Shown: positions 26,415-35,700, numbered from the stretch's first letter. The stretch: DNA of 64,000 bases from Pseudovibrio ascidiaceicola (GCF_900114245.1 NZ_FOSK01000005.1:186001-250000), one strand, 5' to 3'. The notes: generated by a model from the letters alone, not told the origin. Made by a program: numbers and translations.

Positions 26415-27806
26415 TTACTCGTTGATTGGTGGATGGAAGACAAACTGAATACTGAGGCCTTTACCAGAAGCTGGAGAGGATAAAACGAGTTCTGCTTGGT
26501 GCAGATCGGCAATGGCTTTCACCAAAGCAAGCCCTAACCCAGCGCCTGGTGTACTCCTGCTCTGCTCCATTCGATACATAGGCTCGACAACGCGTGGATA
26601 GTACGCCTCGGGTATACCCGGCCCATTGTCCCGCAGACCAATCGTGTTTCTTGAAACGAACAGCGTAACTTTGGCCTTTATGGGTGTGTGGCGTAAGGCA
26701 TTTTCAATGAGATTAGCAAGTGCCTGAACAAGAAGTACCTGATCGCCGGATATGCTTCCAGCTTCTTCAATTTCAACGGAAAAAGAACGGCCAGTTTCTT
26801 CAACGACAGCTTGATAGATCTCAGCAACATTATGGATCAAGTCAGCCAGTTGGATGTGTTGGAACTGCTTTTTTCTCTCGCCAGACTGAACACGCGAAAT
26901 TCGCAACAGGGCGTCAAATACCTCAAGCAGATTATCTGTTTTCTTAAGTGCTCCGGCAACGCCTTCTGCATCGCTGACACCTTTTTGATTTTGCTCCTGT
27001 GTCTGTTCCAGTTGCGCTCTGAGACGAGTGAGAGGAGTCTTTAAATCGTGTGCGATATTGACTGACAGGTCGCGAACTTGCTGAAGTGTGGTTGAAAGTC
27101 GCTGTGTGGTTTCATCCAGTTTGACGGAAAGAATATCCAGATCGTCTCTGCAGCTTGAAGGTGCAATGCGGGTTGCCAGATCACCTGCTGCGATCTGGTC
27201 CAGAGCATTCGTTATTTTGGAGAGCCTTCGCTGCGTGCGCCAGCCAAACCAGAGGCCACCGCTCAGCGTTATAAACATCATAACACCGCCACTGAACAAA
27301 AACGCATAAGGCAATGTGTTCAGCAGTTGGTTACTGGCGCGAAGACTTGAGCCTACGGCAAGCGTGCCACCGAGGACGGTGCCAACATAAACGCGCCAGC
27401 TGGTTTCTGTTTCTACATGGTCCTCTGCCTCTTCGCCCTCTTCCTCATGGAAGTAATAGGGAGCGAGGTTTACAAAGCCTGTCTGTCCATAAACGTCTGG
27501 GATTGAATACCCATATATCCTGCCGGAATCTGATTTGAAGCTGACAAATTCATCAACGCTGAAGTGCTCACTCTCAGATTGATAGGAACCCGCAATGGAT
27601 TGGTAGGAAATACCTTTAGCGAGATCAGCTTTGATCTGATTGAATTTTGTAAGAAGGTCGTTGTCGATAGTTTGGTTGAGGTTGGCGCGAATAGAAACAT
27701 CTGCCAGAAAGCCCGTTGCAACCAAGCCCCCCAAAAACACCAGTGTGAGCGCAAATGCCTGACGCAGCGCGGACATCTGCCAGAGATGTTTCAGAGAGTT
27801 AGTCAT
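26415..27806 (-). CDS. Sensor histidine kinase with acidic, His-containing periplasmic loop
   Basis: 463 residues. Two membrane helices (about residues 17-37 and 165-190) flank a periplasmic domain with a strongly acidic patch, HEEEGEEAEDHVETE, near residues 120-134. A HAMP domain, phospho-acceptor H253 (IAHDLKTPLTRLR), N box (LANLIENALRHTP) and G boxes (RDNGPGIPEA, GAGLGLALVKA) follow. Its start overlaps the end of the response regulator gene by eight bases. The acidic patch and the Asp/His-rich secreted protein gene upstream suggest sensing of divalent metal or cationic stress (inference). Confidence 0.94.
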   Translation of the reverse strand: MTNSLKHLWQMSALRQAFALTLVFLGGLVATGFLADVSIRANLNQTIDNDLLTKFNQIKADLAKGISYQSIAGSYQSESEHFSVDEFVSFKSDSGRIYGYSIPDVYGQTGFVNLAPYYFHEEEGEEAEDHVETETSWRVYVGTVLGGTLAVGSSLRASNQLLNTLPYAFLFSGGVMMFITLSGGLWFGWRTQRRLSKITNALDQIAAGDLATRIAPSSCRDDLDILSVKLDETTQRLSTTLQQVRDLSVNIAHDLKTPLTRLRAQLEQTQEQNQKGVSDAEGVAGALKKTDNLLEVFDALLRISRVQSGERKKQFQHIQLADLIHNVAEIYQAVVEETGRSFSVEIEEAGSISGDQVLLVQALANLIENALRHTPIKAKVTLFVSRNTIGLRDNGPGIPEAYYPRVVEPMYRMEQSRSTPGAGLGLALVKAIADLHQAELVLSSPASGKGLSIQFVFHPPINE

Positions 27807-28476
27807 CAAGAATATACCCTGCTCCGCGGATTGTTCGAATGAGCTCAATACCAAACGGCTTTTCGATTTTGGTGCGCAGCCGGCTGATATGGGTTTCCAC
27901 GACGCTGCTGGTTGGGTCGAAGTTCATATCCCAGACCTTCTCCAGCAACATGTTCTTGGTCAAAACACGTCCTTTGTTGCGAATAAAGGTCTCAAACAGG
28001 CGAAATTCTTTGGCGTTGAGCGGGACAGGTTGACCAGCACGGGTACATTGCTGTTTGAGCAGGTTCAACTGAAACTTCTCAACCTCGAGGCAACTCACCG
28101 TATCAGTAGTGTTTGAACTTGGCCGTCGTCCAAGGGCAGATACACGGGCCAACAGTTCCGAAAACGCAAAGGGTTTGGGCAGATAGTCATCTCCGCCAGC
28201 ATCCAGCCCTTCAACACGGTCTTCTACTGAACCTAAGGCTGTGAGAAACAGGACCGGAACCGCATTCTTGGTTGAGCGTAGTGCCTTTAGAACCGAGAGG
28301 CCATCAAGGCCTGGTGTCATCCGATCCAGCACAATGACATCGTAGTCTCGTGTCGTTGCATTCAAGAATGCATCGTGCCCGTCTTTGACCCAATCGATGA
28401 CATGCCCGGCTTTGGAAAGTCCATCTTCGACCCATGTTCCGATTTCGATGTCGTCTTCAAGCAAAAGAATGCGCAT
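27799..28476 (-). CDS. OmpR-family response regulator
   Basis: 225 residues: receiver domain with D8/D9 and phospho-acceptor D51 (VIVLDRMTPGLDG), switch residues in VPVLFLTALG and PKPFAFSEL, and a C-terminal winged-helix domain (LNAKEFRLFETFIRNKG, TSSVVETHISRLRTKI). Translation is coupled to the kinase gene. A gene for an Asp/His-rich secreted protein starts upstream on the same strand and is a candidate target. Confidence 0.95.
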   Translation of the reverse strand: MRILLLEDDIEIGTWVEDGLSKAGHVIDWVKDGHDAFLNATTRDYDVIVLDRMTPGLDGLSVLKALRSTKNAVPVLFLTALGSVEDRVEGLDAGGDDYLPKPFAFSELLARVSALGRRPSSNTTDTVSCLEVEKFQLNLLKQQCTRAGQPVPLNAKEFRLFETFIRNKGRVLTKNMLLEKVWDMNFDPTSSVVETHISRLRTKIEKPFGIELIRTIRGAGYILDD

Positions 28477-28605
28477 AAGATACTCTGGCTATAGCTCTAT
28501 GATGTGTTTGCACGAACGGATTGTTATGGTCAAGAAAGCGTATCAACACGCTTGAACGTTGATGCGCACTTTGTAGGGTAATGCTGGGGACTACCGTAGA
28601 TAATA

Positions 28606-28983
28606 TTAGCCGTTTACCCTGCTGGCACGCTCGTCTACGCGTTCTCGCTGAACCCCATCATCGTGATCATCACAATCGCCGTTTTCACGATCATCGTTGT
28701 GCCCCTGGTCGAAGTCGTCTTCTCTGTGTTCATCACGATCACTATGCTCATCGCGTCGATCGTCATCATGATTATCGCCATGCTCAGAGGATCCATCATA
28801 ATCCTTGCAAGCTTCAACGCCCTCGGTGCGAGGTTTGTCTTTATCGGAAGCTGCATCAGCGACAACAAATGGTGTTTTGGTCTGGAGACCTTCTTCTAGA
28901 TTGGAGGAACTCGCAGCAGCGACAAAACCGGTTGAGGCAACGGTCAAAAGAACGGAACTCATCAAAATACTGATTGTTTTCAT
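28606..28983 (-). CDS. Small secreted Asp/His/Arg-rich protein
   Basis: 125 residues. A Sec signal peptide (MKTISILMSSVLLTVASTGF, ending VAAA) is followed by about 35 ordinary residues and then, from about residue 60, a low-complexity stretch dense in Asp, His, Glu and Arg (for example DNHDDDRRDEHSDRDEH). Cysteines are at 59 and 104. The ATG is preceded by AAGGAGATACATT, a strong ribosome site. I do not know a named family. Composition suggests binding of divalent cations in the periplasm. It lies directly upstream of the two-component genes on the same strand. Confidence 0.75.
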   Translation of the reverse strand: MKTISILMSSVLLTVASTGFVAAASSSNLEEGLQTKTPFVVADAASDKDKPRTEGVEACKDYDGSSEHGDNHDDDRRDEHSDRDEHREDDFDQGHNDDRENGDCDDHDDGVQRERVDERASRVNG

Positions 28984-29063
28984 AATGTATCTCCTTGGGG
29001 GCGTTATTGCCGGGACATCCAAGGAATACTCATTCAGTTTTTCAGCTGCCGGACATGAGCTTT

Positions 29064-29081
29064 GTAAGTTTGTAAACTTAC
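29064..29081. promoter_or_regulatory. 18-base palindrome upstream of the Asp/His-rich protein gene
   Basis: GTAAGTTT-GT-AAACTTAC is perfectly symmetric, 81 bases upstream of the ATG. It also contains TTTGTAA twice at eight-base spacing. It is a candidate site for the neighbouring OmpR-type regulator. Confidence 0.45.
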
Positions 29082-29266
29082 GCAAATTCGTCAAACTCAA
29101 ATCAATAGAAGCTTTGAGCTTAGTGAATGGGAGAAAATCGTATCAACCTTGCGCAACATCCCCGGCCTCAACCCTGTGATTGCATGCTAGCTTTTCCGCT
29201 AAGGTCCTGAAGGATGCCGACTTGCAGCCCTAAGTGTGCCTGCAAACCAATGTGTGGAGAGCGTTT

Positions 29267-29875
29267 ATGGACGACCCCCAGCAACGGAGAGAGGATGTTC
29301 CCGCTGCTCTGCAGGATGATCGTATGATCATTCTCAACGGGTCACTGCGTTGTTTCGCACGCAACGGTTATTTCAACACTACGTTCAAGGATATTGCTAA
29401 GGAAACCGGCCTCTCGCAACAAAGTATTGGGTCCATTTTTGCCAGTAAGGATGAGATTCTGGCAGAATATCTGCAAATGTGTGATGACGAGATCGTTCAG
29501 CAAATTAAAGAAGAAACAGCATCAGATACGGATGTGCTGGAACGAATCCAGTCCATCTGCGTCACGACCCTGATCTATCTGGGCACACATTCTGAACTTA
29601 CAGCAATTTGGGTTGAGTTTTACAAGCACCATGTGGCGCGTGTGGTTCTAAAGAAATTCTTTGGCCTGCTTCGCACGCGTATTAGTGAGCAGATTGTTGA
29701 GGGAATGAAAAATGGTGTGATCCGGCAGGCAAATGCAACGCATATCGTTGAAGCGATTGTCGAGTTGTTTGAAGGCACCCTGATCCTAAGTCGTCTGGAA
29801 GGCACCAACAACGAAGTGGAACGACGCTTCCTTGCCTCTTGGGAGGTAATGGTGGAAGGGCTCATTCAGAAGTAA
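29267..29875 (+). CDS. TetR-family transcriptional regulator
   Basis: 202 residues from the ATG preceded by GGAGAGC; an in-frame GTG 11 codons upstream is less likely. The N-terminal HTH (LRCFARNGYFNTTFKDIAKE, TGLSQQSIGSIFASKDEI) is typical; the C-terminal ligand domain is poorly conserved as usual. It is convergent with the RidA/oxidase operon and shares a bidirectional terminator with it, so a regulatory link to that operon is not shown. Confidence 0.9.
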   Translation: MDDPQQRREDVPAALQDDRMIILNGSLRCFARNGYFNTTFKDIAKETGLSQQSIGSIFASKDEILAEYLQMCDDEIVQQIKEETASDTDVLERIQSICVTTLIYLGTHSELTAIWVEFYKHHVARVVLKKFFGLLRTRISEQIVEGMKNGVIRQANATHIVEAIVELFEGTLILSRLEGTNNEVERRFLASWEVMVEGLIQK

Positions 29876-29887
29876 CAGGAGTTGGCA

Positions 29888-29911
29888 AGAGCCCGCAAAA
29901 CCACGGGCTCT
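29888..29911 (+). terminator. Terminator between tetR and ridA
   Basis: AGAGCCCG and CGGGCTCT form an eight-base stem with an eight-base loop, followed on the plus strand by CTGTGTTTT. It suits tetR and may also serve the convergent operon. Confidence 0.75.
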
Positions 29912-29918
29912 CTGTGTT

Positions 29919-30269
29919 TTACTGAGCTGCAACCACAGTAAATTCAACCAGAATATCCGGACGGGCCATGCGTGCTTCAACGCAGGCACGCGCTGGTTTC
30001 TCACCTTCTGCAACCCATGCATCCCACACAGCGTTCATCGCTGCGAAGTCCTTCATATCGCGCACATAAATGGTGGTGGACAGGATTTTGTTGCGGTTGC
30101 TGCCAGCTTGTTCCAGCAGGGCATCAACTTTGGCCAGACAGCGTTTTGTCTGTTCGGTGATGTCCCAGCTTGGGTCATCGGCCGCAGTTTGACCACACAG
30201 GTAGACTGTTCCGTTGTGCTTTACGATCTTGCTCATGCGGTGGTTGGAATCCACCCGTTCAATTGTCAT
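29919..30269 (-). CDS. RidA family protein (reactive imine/enamine deaminase)
   Basis: 116 residues of the YjgF/YER057c/UK114 fold. The trimer active-site region [19 protein letters not shown] keeps the arginine needed for imine hydrolysis. [17 protein letters not shown] and MNAVWDAWV place it in the same subfamily as the copy at 52871-53224. It is the last gene of the TRAP/oxidoreductase operon, 36 bases after the FAD subunit, and probably hydrolyses the imine released by that dehydrogenase to a keto acid and ammonia. Confidence 0.92.
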   Translation of the reverse strand: MTIERVDSNHRMSKIVKHNGTVYLCGQTAADDPSWDITEQTKRCLAKVDALLEQAGSNRNKILSTTIYVRDMKDFAAMNAVWDAWVAEGEKPARACVEARMARPDILVEFTVVAAQ

Positions 30270-30305
30270 GGTTTTACTTTCCTGTTGTCTTGGAAATATT
30301 GGGAG

Positions 30306-31421
30306 TTAAAGAACCTTGCGCTCAAAGCGATCAATGCGGAACGGGTTCAGATCAAAATTGGTTTTGCCTGTTGTGATCAGTTGTGTGAGCACATCACCAA
30401 CGACTGGCCCGAGCTGGAAGCCATGGGCCGAAAAGCCGAAGGCATGGTAGGCATTGCGTGCATTCACCCCTGCCCCGATTACAGGTAGGTTGTCGGGCAT
30501 GTAGGCTTCCAGTCCAGCCCACATCCGGTTGATGACGGCTGTCTTCATGATTGGGAAAAAGGTTTTGGTTGTCTCAGCTGCAAGGGCCAGCTTCTTGTAA
30601 TCCAGTGTCGTGTGATTGCTGTCGCGGTCTGCAAAGCCTTTGGCGCCACCACCGATGAGAACGGTGCCATTTTCAAATTGCTTGAATGAAAGCTGGCGAG
30701 AGATTGCGCCGACAACAGGACCAGCAAAATGCGGCATGCGGGCTGTGATCATCAACATAGGCGCGCTGTGTGAGAGCGGGGTGTTGTCGCCCATCATCAT
30801 GGCCGTTTTGTCCGCCCATGCCCCAGAGCAATTGATCACAGTGCCAGCGTCATAGGTGGCTTTATCGGTTCGTACCTGCCACGTATCACCAATCTGGCGC
30901 AGGTTTGCGAGTGTCTCGCCTTCATGAAACGTCGCGCCGAGCCGCTCAGCTGCCCGGCGAAAGGCAGTGGTTGCCTTGTAGGGGATCGCGTAGCCATCTT
31001 GTTCAGACACCACGCCGCCCACGCAATTATGCGCTACATGAGGTAGCCGCTCGCGCAATTCCTGCTGGTCGATCTGTACTTCGTGATTGTAACCCAGTCC
31101 GGCGAGGCTATTGATCCGCGTCTGGATCTTGCTCATGTCTGCATCATCAATCGCAATGTTGATCAGGCTGCGTCTGCGAAAACCAGTGTCACCGTCCAGC
31201 TCATCATCTAGTGTTTGCCAGCGGGACATGGCTTCTTTGGAGAGCGGAACTTCAGCAAAATCGCGGCCCAATAGACGTACACCGCCAGCATTGACACCGG
31301 ACGCATGACGGCCAACATAATCCTTTTCCAGCACCAGCGTCTTCAAACCAGCCTTCGCCAGATAGTAAGCTGTTGCGCTGCCGTGTATGCCGCCGCCAAT
31401 GATGATTGCATCAAAATTCAT
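30306..31421 (-). CDS. FAD-dependent amino acid/opine dehydrogenase, catalytic subunit (HcnC/OoxB-like)
   Basis: 371 residues of the DAO superfamily: dinucleotide motif IIIGGGIHGSATAYYLAKAG at the N-terminus, GVNAGGVRLLGRD flavin loop and a C-terminal LPVIGAGVNARNAYHAFGFS. Its start overlaps the upstream FAD/NAD subunit by four bases. Together with that subunit and the small 2Fe-2S subunit it matches the three-part HcnABC, opine oxidase and D-hydroxyproline dehydrogenase type. It likely oxidises a secondary amine or imino acid. Confidence 0.88.
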   Translation of the reverse strand: MNFDAIIIGGGIHGSATAYYLAKAGLKTLVLEKDYVGRHASGVNAGGVRLLGRDFAEVPLSKEAMSRWQTLDDELDGDTGFRRRSLINIAIDDADMSKIQTRINSLAGLGYNHEVQIDQQELRERLPHVAHNCVGGVVSEQDGYAIPYKATTAFRRAAERLGATFHEGETLANLRQIGDTWQVRTDKATYDAGTVINCSGAWADKTAMMMGDNTPLSHSAPMLMITARMPHFAGPVVGAISRQLSFKQFENGTVLIGGGAKGFADRDSNHTTLDYKKLALAAETTKTFFPIMKTAVINRMWAGLEAYMPDNLPVIGAGVNARNAYHAFGFSAHGFQLGPVVGDVLTQLITTGKTNFDLNPFRIDRFERKVL

Positions 31422-32833
31422 GCGGACACCTCAGCCGGTTTTTGAACTGGTTTTATGTTTTGGAACTGGCTCAACTCTTCAACACTGAGCAATCGTTGCG
31501 GAGAGCGCAGGCGATAATAGCCGATGTCGGAAACAGGCTTGTTTTGCCAGTCTGCCAGCAACTCGCTCACAGTGTGCCCGCATTGGCGGCCCTGGCACGG
31601 GCCCATACCGCAGCGGGTCAATGCTTTAAGCGCGTTCGGGTCTTTCGCTCCTTGCTCAAACCCGGCACGAAGTTGTCCCATTGTTTGTTCTTCGCAGCGG
31701 CATACCAGCGTGTTGGTTGCTACAGGGATGCGGTGCTCTGGTGTTGGAGGATAATACGCATCAAGAAAACTGCGGAAGGCTTTGAAGGACTTTATGGCCT
31801 TCAGGTTAGCAGAGCTTTCTTGCTGAAGGTCTGCGTCGTTGAGTTTGCCAAGTTTGTTCATAGCTTTGAGTGCAGCAAGGCGGCCTGCGTGGCGAGCTGC
31901 TTCAGCCCCCTGAATACCTGCTGCATCACCAACCACAGCAATGTGCGGGATTGAGCTCTGACCCCAGTCATCCAGCACTGGTGTCCAACACAGTTGCTGC
32001 TCTGCCCAGTGATGCTCCATACCGAGCGCCCGCGTCATGTTGAGGTTAGGTATGACACCTTGATGCAGGAATATATGACCAGCATTGATGGAGTGGGTTC
32101 GGCCATCCTGCTGAAACTGCAGGCCAACGGCCTTGCTTTCTCCGAGTATGCTCAAGTTGGAGGCATGGCGAAAGACCGGAACACCAGCACGGCGAATTTC
32201 ATTGAGGAGCTTCAGGCCTTTGATAAGATAAGCTGGTTTGCGGAGCGCACCACCAAGGTGCTGCATCGCGCGCCCAACCCCGCCAGCGGGCGTTGTATCC
32301 ACCACAGCGTTAACGGTTACGCCGAGCCGAAGATACTGTGCTACGATCAGGTAAAGCAATGGACCGGTGCCAGCAAAGATAGCGCCATCTTTGACCATGC
32401 CGTCGGATTTGAGCATCACCTGTGCGCTACCTGCTGTCATCACCCCCGGCAAGTGCCAGCCTTCAATAGGAAATGGGCGTTCCATTGCACCCGGGCTGAT
32501 AATGAGTTCACGCGCTACAAGACGGCGGGTCTGATTGTCTTGTGAGTACAGGACTTCGCCGTTTTCTCCAATGTGCCAGACATCCGCATTCTGGTGACGA
32601 TCAATGTCAGCTTCGAGGAAGGCTCGAACCAGCTCTGCGCCCTCGGTGTACTCCCTGCCGAGCACGGATGGGTCCAACAGCGGGCTCTGCGTCACATCCC
32701 GGTAGATCTGACCGCCGGGAGTTGCTTTGCGATCAAGCACAGCGACCGAAGCTCCCTGCTGTGCGGCCTCTAGTGCGGCGGACATACCGCCCGGGCCTGC
32801 ACCGATAATAGCGATATCGAAAATGTCACTCAT
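31418..32833 (-). CDS. FAD/NAD(P)-binding subunit with C-terminal BFD-type [2Fe-2S] site (HcnB/OoxA-like)
   Basis: 471 residues from the ATG of MSDIFDIAIIGAG. It has the N-terminal FAD motif IIGAGPGGMSAALEAAQQGA, a second dinucleotide region (VKDGAIFAGTGPLLYLIVAQ) and a C-terminal four-cysteine BFD-like site (CRCEE, then CGMGPCQGRQCG). This is the alpha subunit of HcnABC-type dehydrogenases. It overlaps the ferredoxin-like gene by eight bases and the catalytic subunit by four, so the three are made together and should assemble as one complex. Confidence 0.9.
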   Translation of the reverse strand: MSDIFDIAIIGAGPGGMSAALEAAQQGASVAVLDRKATPGGQIYRDVTQSPLLDPSVLGREYTEGAELVRAFLEADIDRHQNADVWHIGENGEVLYSQDNQTRRLVARELIISPGAMERPFPIEGWHLPGVMTAGSAQVMLKSDGMVKDGAIFAGTGPLLYLIVAQYLRLGVTVNAVVDTTPAGGVGRAMQHLGGALRKPAYLIKGLKLLNEIRRAGVPVFRHASNLSILGESKAVGLQFQQDGRTHSINAGHIFLHQGVIPNLNMTRALGMEHHWAEQQLCWTPVLDDWGQSSIPHIAVVGDAAGIQGAEAARHAGRLAALKAMNKLGKLNDADLQQESSANLKAIKSFKAFRSFLDAYYPPTPEHRIPVATNTLVCRCEEQTMGQLRAGFEQGAKDPNALKALTRCGMGPCQGRQCGHTVSELLADWQNKPVSDIGYYRLRSPQRLLSVEELSQFQNIKPVQKPAEVSA

Positions 32834-33155
32834 GATCAGCACTCTCTTTTTGATGAAGTGCAGCAATGGATTGTTCGGTCAGGTGTTGGCTGCTGACGTG
32901 CATGCCCTCTTCTACTGTCGTCATACAGGCCTGCTGGTTTGGCACACCGTTGATCTCAACAAGACACTCAAAGCACACGCCCATGGCGCAATAGGCAGAG
33001 CGTTGCTGACCTGAGACAGAGGCAAGGCGGGTTTGTGTTTCACCGTGCAATGCCATGGCTGCCCAAAGGCTGGAGCCTTCAGCAACCTGAACCGTCTGCC
33101 CGTTGATGTTGATGGAGACGCTTTGGGTCTCGGGTTTGCGCAGTGAGCGGAACAT
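32826..33155 (-). CDS. Small [2Fe-2S] ferredoxin-like subunit (HcnA-like)
   Basis: 109 residues. The plant-type ferredoxin cysteine pattern lies in SAYCAMGVCFECLVEING with the last cysteine in NQQACMTT. Size and order (small Fe-S, FAD/NAD, catalytic FAD) match the first subunit of HcnABC and opine oxidases. It carries electrons from the flavin subunits towards the respiratory chain. It follows dctP after a 145-base gap containing a large hairpin. Confidence 0.9.
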   Translation of the reverse strand: MFRSLRKPETQSVSININGQTVQVAEGSSLWAAMALHGETQTRLASVSGQQRSAYCAMGVCFECLVEINGVPNQQACMTTVEEGMHVSSQHLTEQSIAALHQKESADHE

Positions 33156-33213
33156 TGGACCTGACCTTTAGTGGCAAGCTTTAAAACAAGTGGGTTTCCC
33201 AATGAAACCGGGC

Positions 33214-33275
33214 GGATCAGGCAGACCGAATGAAACCGGGATTGGGATCCGGTTGGGAACAAAACTGCCTGATCC
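33214..33275 (-). promoter_or_regulatory. Large intercistronic hairpin between dctP and the Fe-S subunit
   Basis: Perfect eleven-base arms GGATCAGGCAG (33214-33224) and CTGCCTGATCC (33265-33275) enclose a GGG/CCG-rich loop with ATGAAACCGGG just inside; another copy of ATGAAACCGGG precedes the left arm. A smaller hairpin AGACC-TATC-GGTCT (33281-33294) lies next to the dctP stop. It could hold back expression of the enzyme genes relative to the binding protein. Confidence 0.6.
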
Positions 33276-33300
33276 TTTGGAGACCTATCGGTCTGGACTT

Positions 33301-34305
33301 TTAGTTCTTGATTTTTTCAAGAATGGACTGACCCCAGTCAGCGCCAACGTCGTTCAGGATCTGTGGCCATACGTCTGCGCGCACTTTCTTGGCCGCCGCT
33401 GCCAATTCATCATCAGAAAGGTTGACGATAGTCGCACCGTAGTCTGCCAGTTTCTGCTCAAACGCACCCTGATCGGATTCCGCTTTGGCCCAACGCTTGG
33501 CTTCAAACTCTTTCGCAGCTTCTACGAGAGCTTTGCGGGAGTTTTCATCAAGACCTTCAAAACGCTCGGAGTTGATGATCAGGTACCAGACTTCGAAGTG
33601 GGTGTTCACTGGGATGTAAGTCTTCGCGACATCACGGAAGGAGGCGTAATAACCTTCAGCACCGGAGCCCACGACGCCATCAACAACACCGGTCTGAACA
33701 GCGGTGAAGGCTTCGGAGAACGGGATTGGAGAGCTGATGTAACCCAGAGCATCTGCAGTCAGCTGGAAGCTTTTGATGCCTGGTACGCGAACCTTGATGC
33801 CTTTGTCTGCGTTTGGATCACCCGGAGCCACCGCATCACGGTTCAGCGCGATACCGCCGAAGTACACCGGATAAGCGGCCAGCATGGTGATGTCCTGCTT
33901 GGCGTAAAGCTCTTTCATTGCGTCGTGGATTGCGCCGCCTGGACCGTAGATCTTTTGCGCCTGCTCCCAGTTTTCAGCCACATACGGGAAGGCACTGATC
34001 TGCATCTTGCGCTCAACAGCAGTTGCTGCTGGCTGTACGGCCATGTCGATAGCGCCAACAGAAATACGCTCTTGTACAGTGGTGTAGTCACCAAGTGCGC
34101 TTGCTGCGAAGATCTTCATCTTCAGGTCGCCATTGGTTGCTTTCTTCAGCTCTTCAGCAAGGTCCTTCACTTCCAGATCAACAGTTGCGCCCTGCGGACG
34201 GATGTGACTGATCTTCAGTGTTTTGGCCTGCGCGACAGATGCTGCACTTACACCACCAATGATGGTTGCCAGCGCGAGGGTTGTTTTCAATGCCTTCAAA
34301 ATCAT
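33301..34305 (-). CDS. TRAP transporter substrate-binding protein DctP
   Basis: 334 residues with a Sec signal peptide ending SVAQA. The mature protein begins KTLKISHIRPQG and has the DctP pattern, including KGIKVRVPGIKSFQLTADAL (conserved arginine) and FSEAFTAVQTGVVDGVVGSG. It is the third gene after dctQ and dctM and is followed by the three dehydrogenase subunits and RidA. The ligand is therefore likely the substrate of that dehydrogenase, an amino or imino acid or opine (inference). Confidence 0.94.
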   Translation of the reverse strand: MILKALKTTLALATIIGGVSAASVAQAKTLKISHIRPQGATVDLEVKDLAEELKKATNGDLKMKIFAASALGDYTTVQERISVGAIDMAVQPAATAVERKMQISAFPYVAENWEQAQKIYGPGGAIHDAMKELYAKQDITMLAAYPVYFGGIALNRDAVAPGDPNADKGIKVRVPGIKSFQLTADALGYISSPIPFSEAFTAVQTGVVDGVVGSGAEGYYASFRDVAKTYIPVNTHFEVWYLIINSERFEGLDENSRKALVEAAKEFEAKRWAKAESDQGAFEQKLADYGATIVNLSDDELAAAAKKVRADVWPQILNDVGADWGQSILEKIKN

Positions 34306-34400
34306 AGTTCACCTCTGTGTTTTGTTTTCAATCGCAACTGAGGTTGCTGTTATCGGAGCTGCTCCCACAGCTCGCTTTGGGCTCTTGTCTGGTGATGGGG

Positions 34401-35699
34401 TCAGTAACCAAAGAGCCGGGGAATGAAGAGAGACAGATCTGCCCAGAAGGAGGTCAGGAACACCACCGGCAGATAGCCAAACAGGATGAGGATCATGGCC
34501 GGGCGGATCACTTGCGTGACTGGCACCTTGCCGATGCGTGCGCCCAGATAGAGGATCGAAGCATATGGCGGGGTTACACCACCCATGGCTGTGTTGACGC
34601 CCATGATCGCTGCAAACTGGATCGGGCTAATGCCGATTGCTTCCATGAGAGGTAGAAGCAACGGGGCAATCAGGATGATCGCGGTCACATCATTCACCAC
34701 CATCCCCACAAGGAACAGCAGGATGTTGATGAGGATCAGCAGCAGAACCTTGTTCTCGGTGATGGAGAAGATCGCCTCCACCAGTTCCTGTGGCACGCTT
34801 TCCAGCACGAACATCTGGGAGAGGATCATTGAGAACAGGATCATCAGCATGATCGCGCCAACGGATGTTGCCGCTTCTTTACCAGCGCCAAGGAATGTTT
34901 TGGCATCCAGCCCGCGGTAAATAAGGAACCCGACAGGGATTGCGTAGATTACTGCAACAGCAGCAGCTTCTGTCGGGGTCATGATGCCGCCGTAGATGCC
35001 GCCAAGGATGATGACTGGCATGAGAAGCGCTGGAGTCGCCTTGAACCCGCGATGACTTGCTTCCTGCACGAAAGCTTTGCCGCGTGGGCGGTCTTCCAGT
35101 TTCAGGTCAAACTTGCGGGCCAGACGCAGGTTCACCACAGAGAAGCTGGACATGATCAGCAAGCCGGGACCAAGCGTTGCAAGGAAGCAGGCGAGGATGG
35201 ATGTGTCTGTTACCCAGCCATAAACGATCATGGTCACGCTTGGTGGGATAAGCAGGCCAAGCAAGGATGCATTGGCGATGAGCGCAGTTGCATAAGCCCG
35301 CGGATAGCCTTGCTTTTCCATCTCAGGAATGAGGAGAGGACCGATGGCGGCAACGCCTGTGAGACCAGAGCCGGAAATTGCACCGATCAACGCACAGCTG
35401 ACGGTCGCTACAACACCCAGACCGCCACGCAAATGGCCGATGAAGATGTTGACGAAGTTAAGCAAACTAGCGGCGATGCCACTGACGCTCATAATCGTGC
35501 CCGCCAGAACAAACAGCGGAATAGCAAGCAGAACAGGATTGCCGAGCTGCTGGAAGCCCCAGAGCATGTTGCCCTTCATGATGACATCACCAGCGAAGTA
35601 CATAGTCATCAGACCCGCGCCAAAGCAGTACGGCAGCGGAACGCCAAGAGTGAGCAGAATTACGAGAACTGCAACGGAAAGAAGTGCAATCTCAACCAT
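34401..35699 (-). CDS. TRAP transporter large permease DctM
   Basis: 432 residues, about twelve helices. Landmarks are PLFVLAGTIMSVSGIA, GSGLTGVAAIGPLLIPEME, LGLLIPPSVTMIVYGWVT and MGVNTAMGGVTPPYASILY. It lies one base after the dctQ stop. It forms the Na+-driven membrane channel of the TRAP system with DctQ. Confidence 0.95.
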   Translation of the reverse strand: MVEIALLSVAVLVILLTLGVPLPYCFGAGLMTMYFAGDVIMKGNMLWGFQQLGNPVLLAIPLFVLAGTIMSVSGIAASLLNFVNIFIGHLRGGLGVVATVSCALIGAISGSGLTGVAAIGPLLIPEMEKQGYPRAYATALIANASLLGLLIPPSVTMIVYGWVTDTSILACFLATLGPGLLIMSSFSVVNLRLARKFDLKLEDRPRGKAFVQEASHRGFKATPALLMPVIILGGIYGGIMTPTEAAAVAVIYAIPVGFLIYRGLDAKTFLGAGKEAATSVGAIMLMILFSMILSQMFVLESVPQELVEAIFSITENKVLLLILINILLFLVGMVVNDVTAIILIAPLLLPLMEAIGISPIQFAAIMGVNTAMGGVTPPYASILYLGARIGKVPVTQVIRPAMILILFGYLPVVFLTSFWADLSLFIPRLFGY

Positions 35700-35700
35700 A

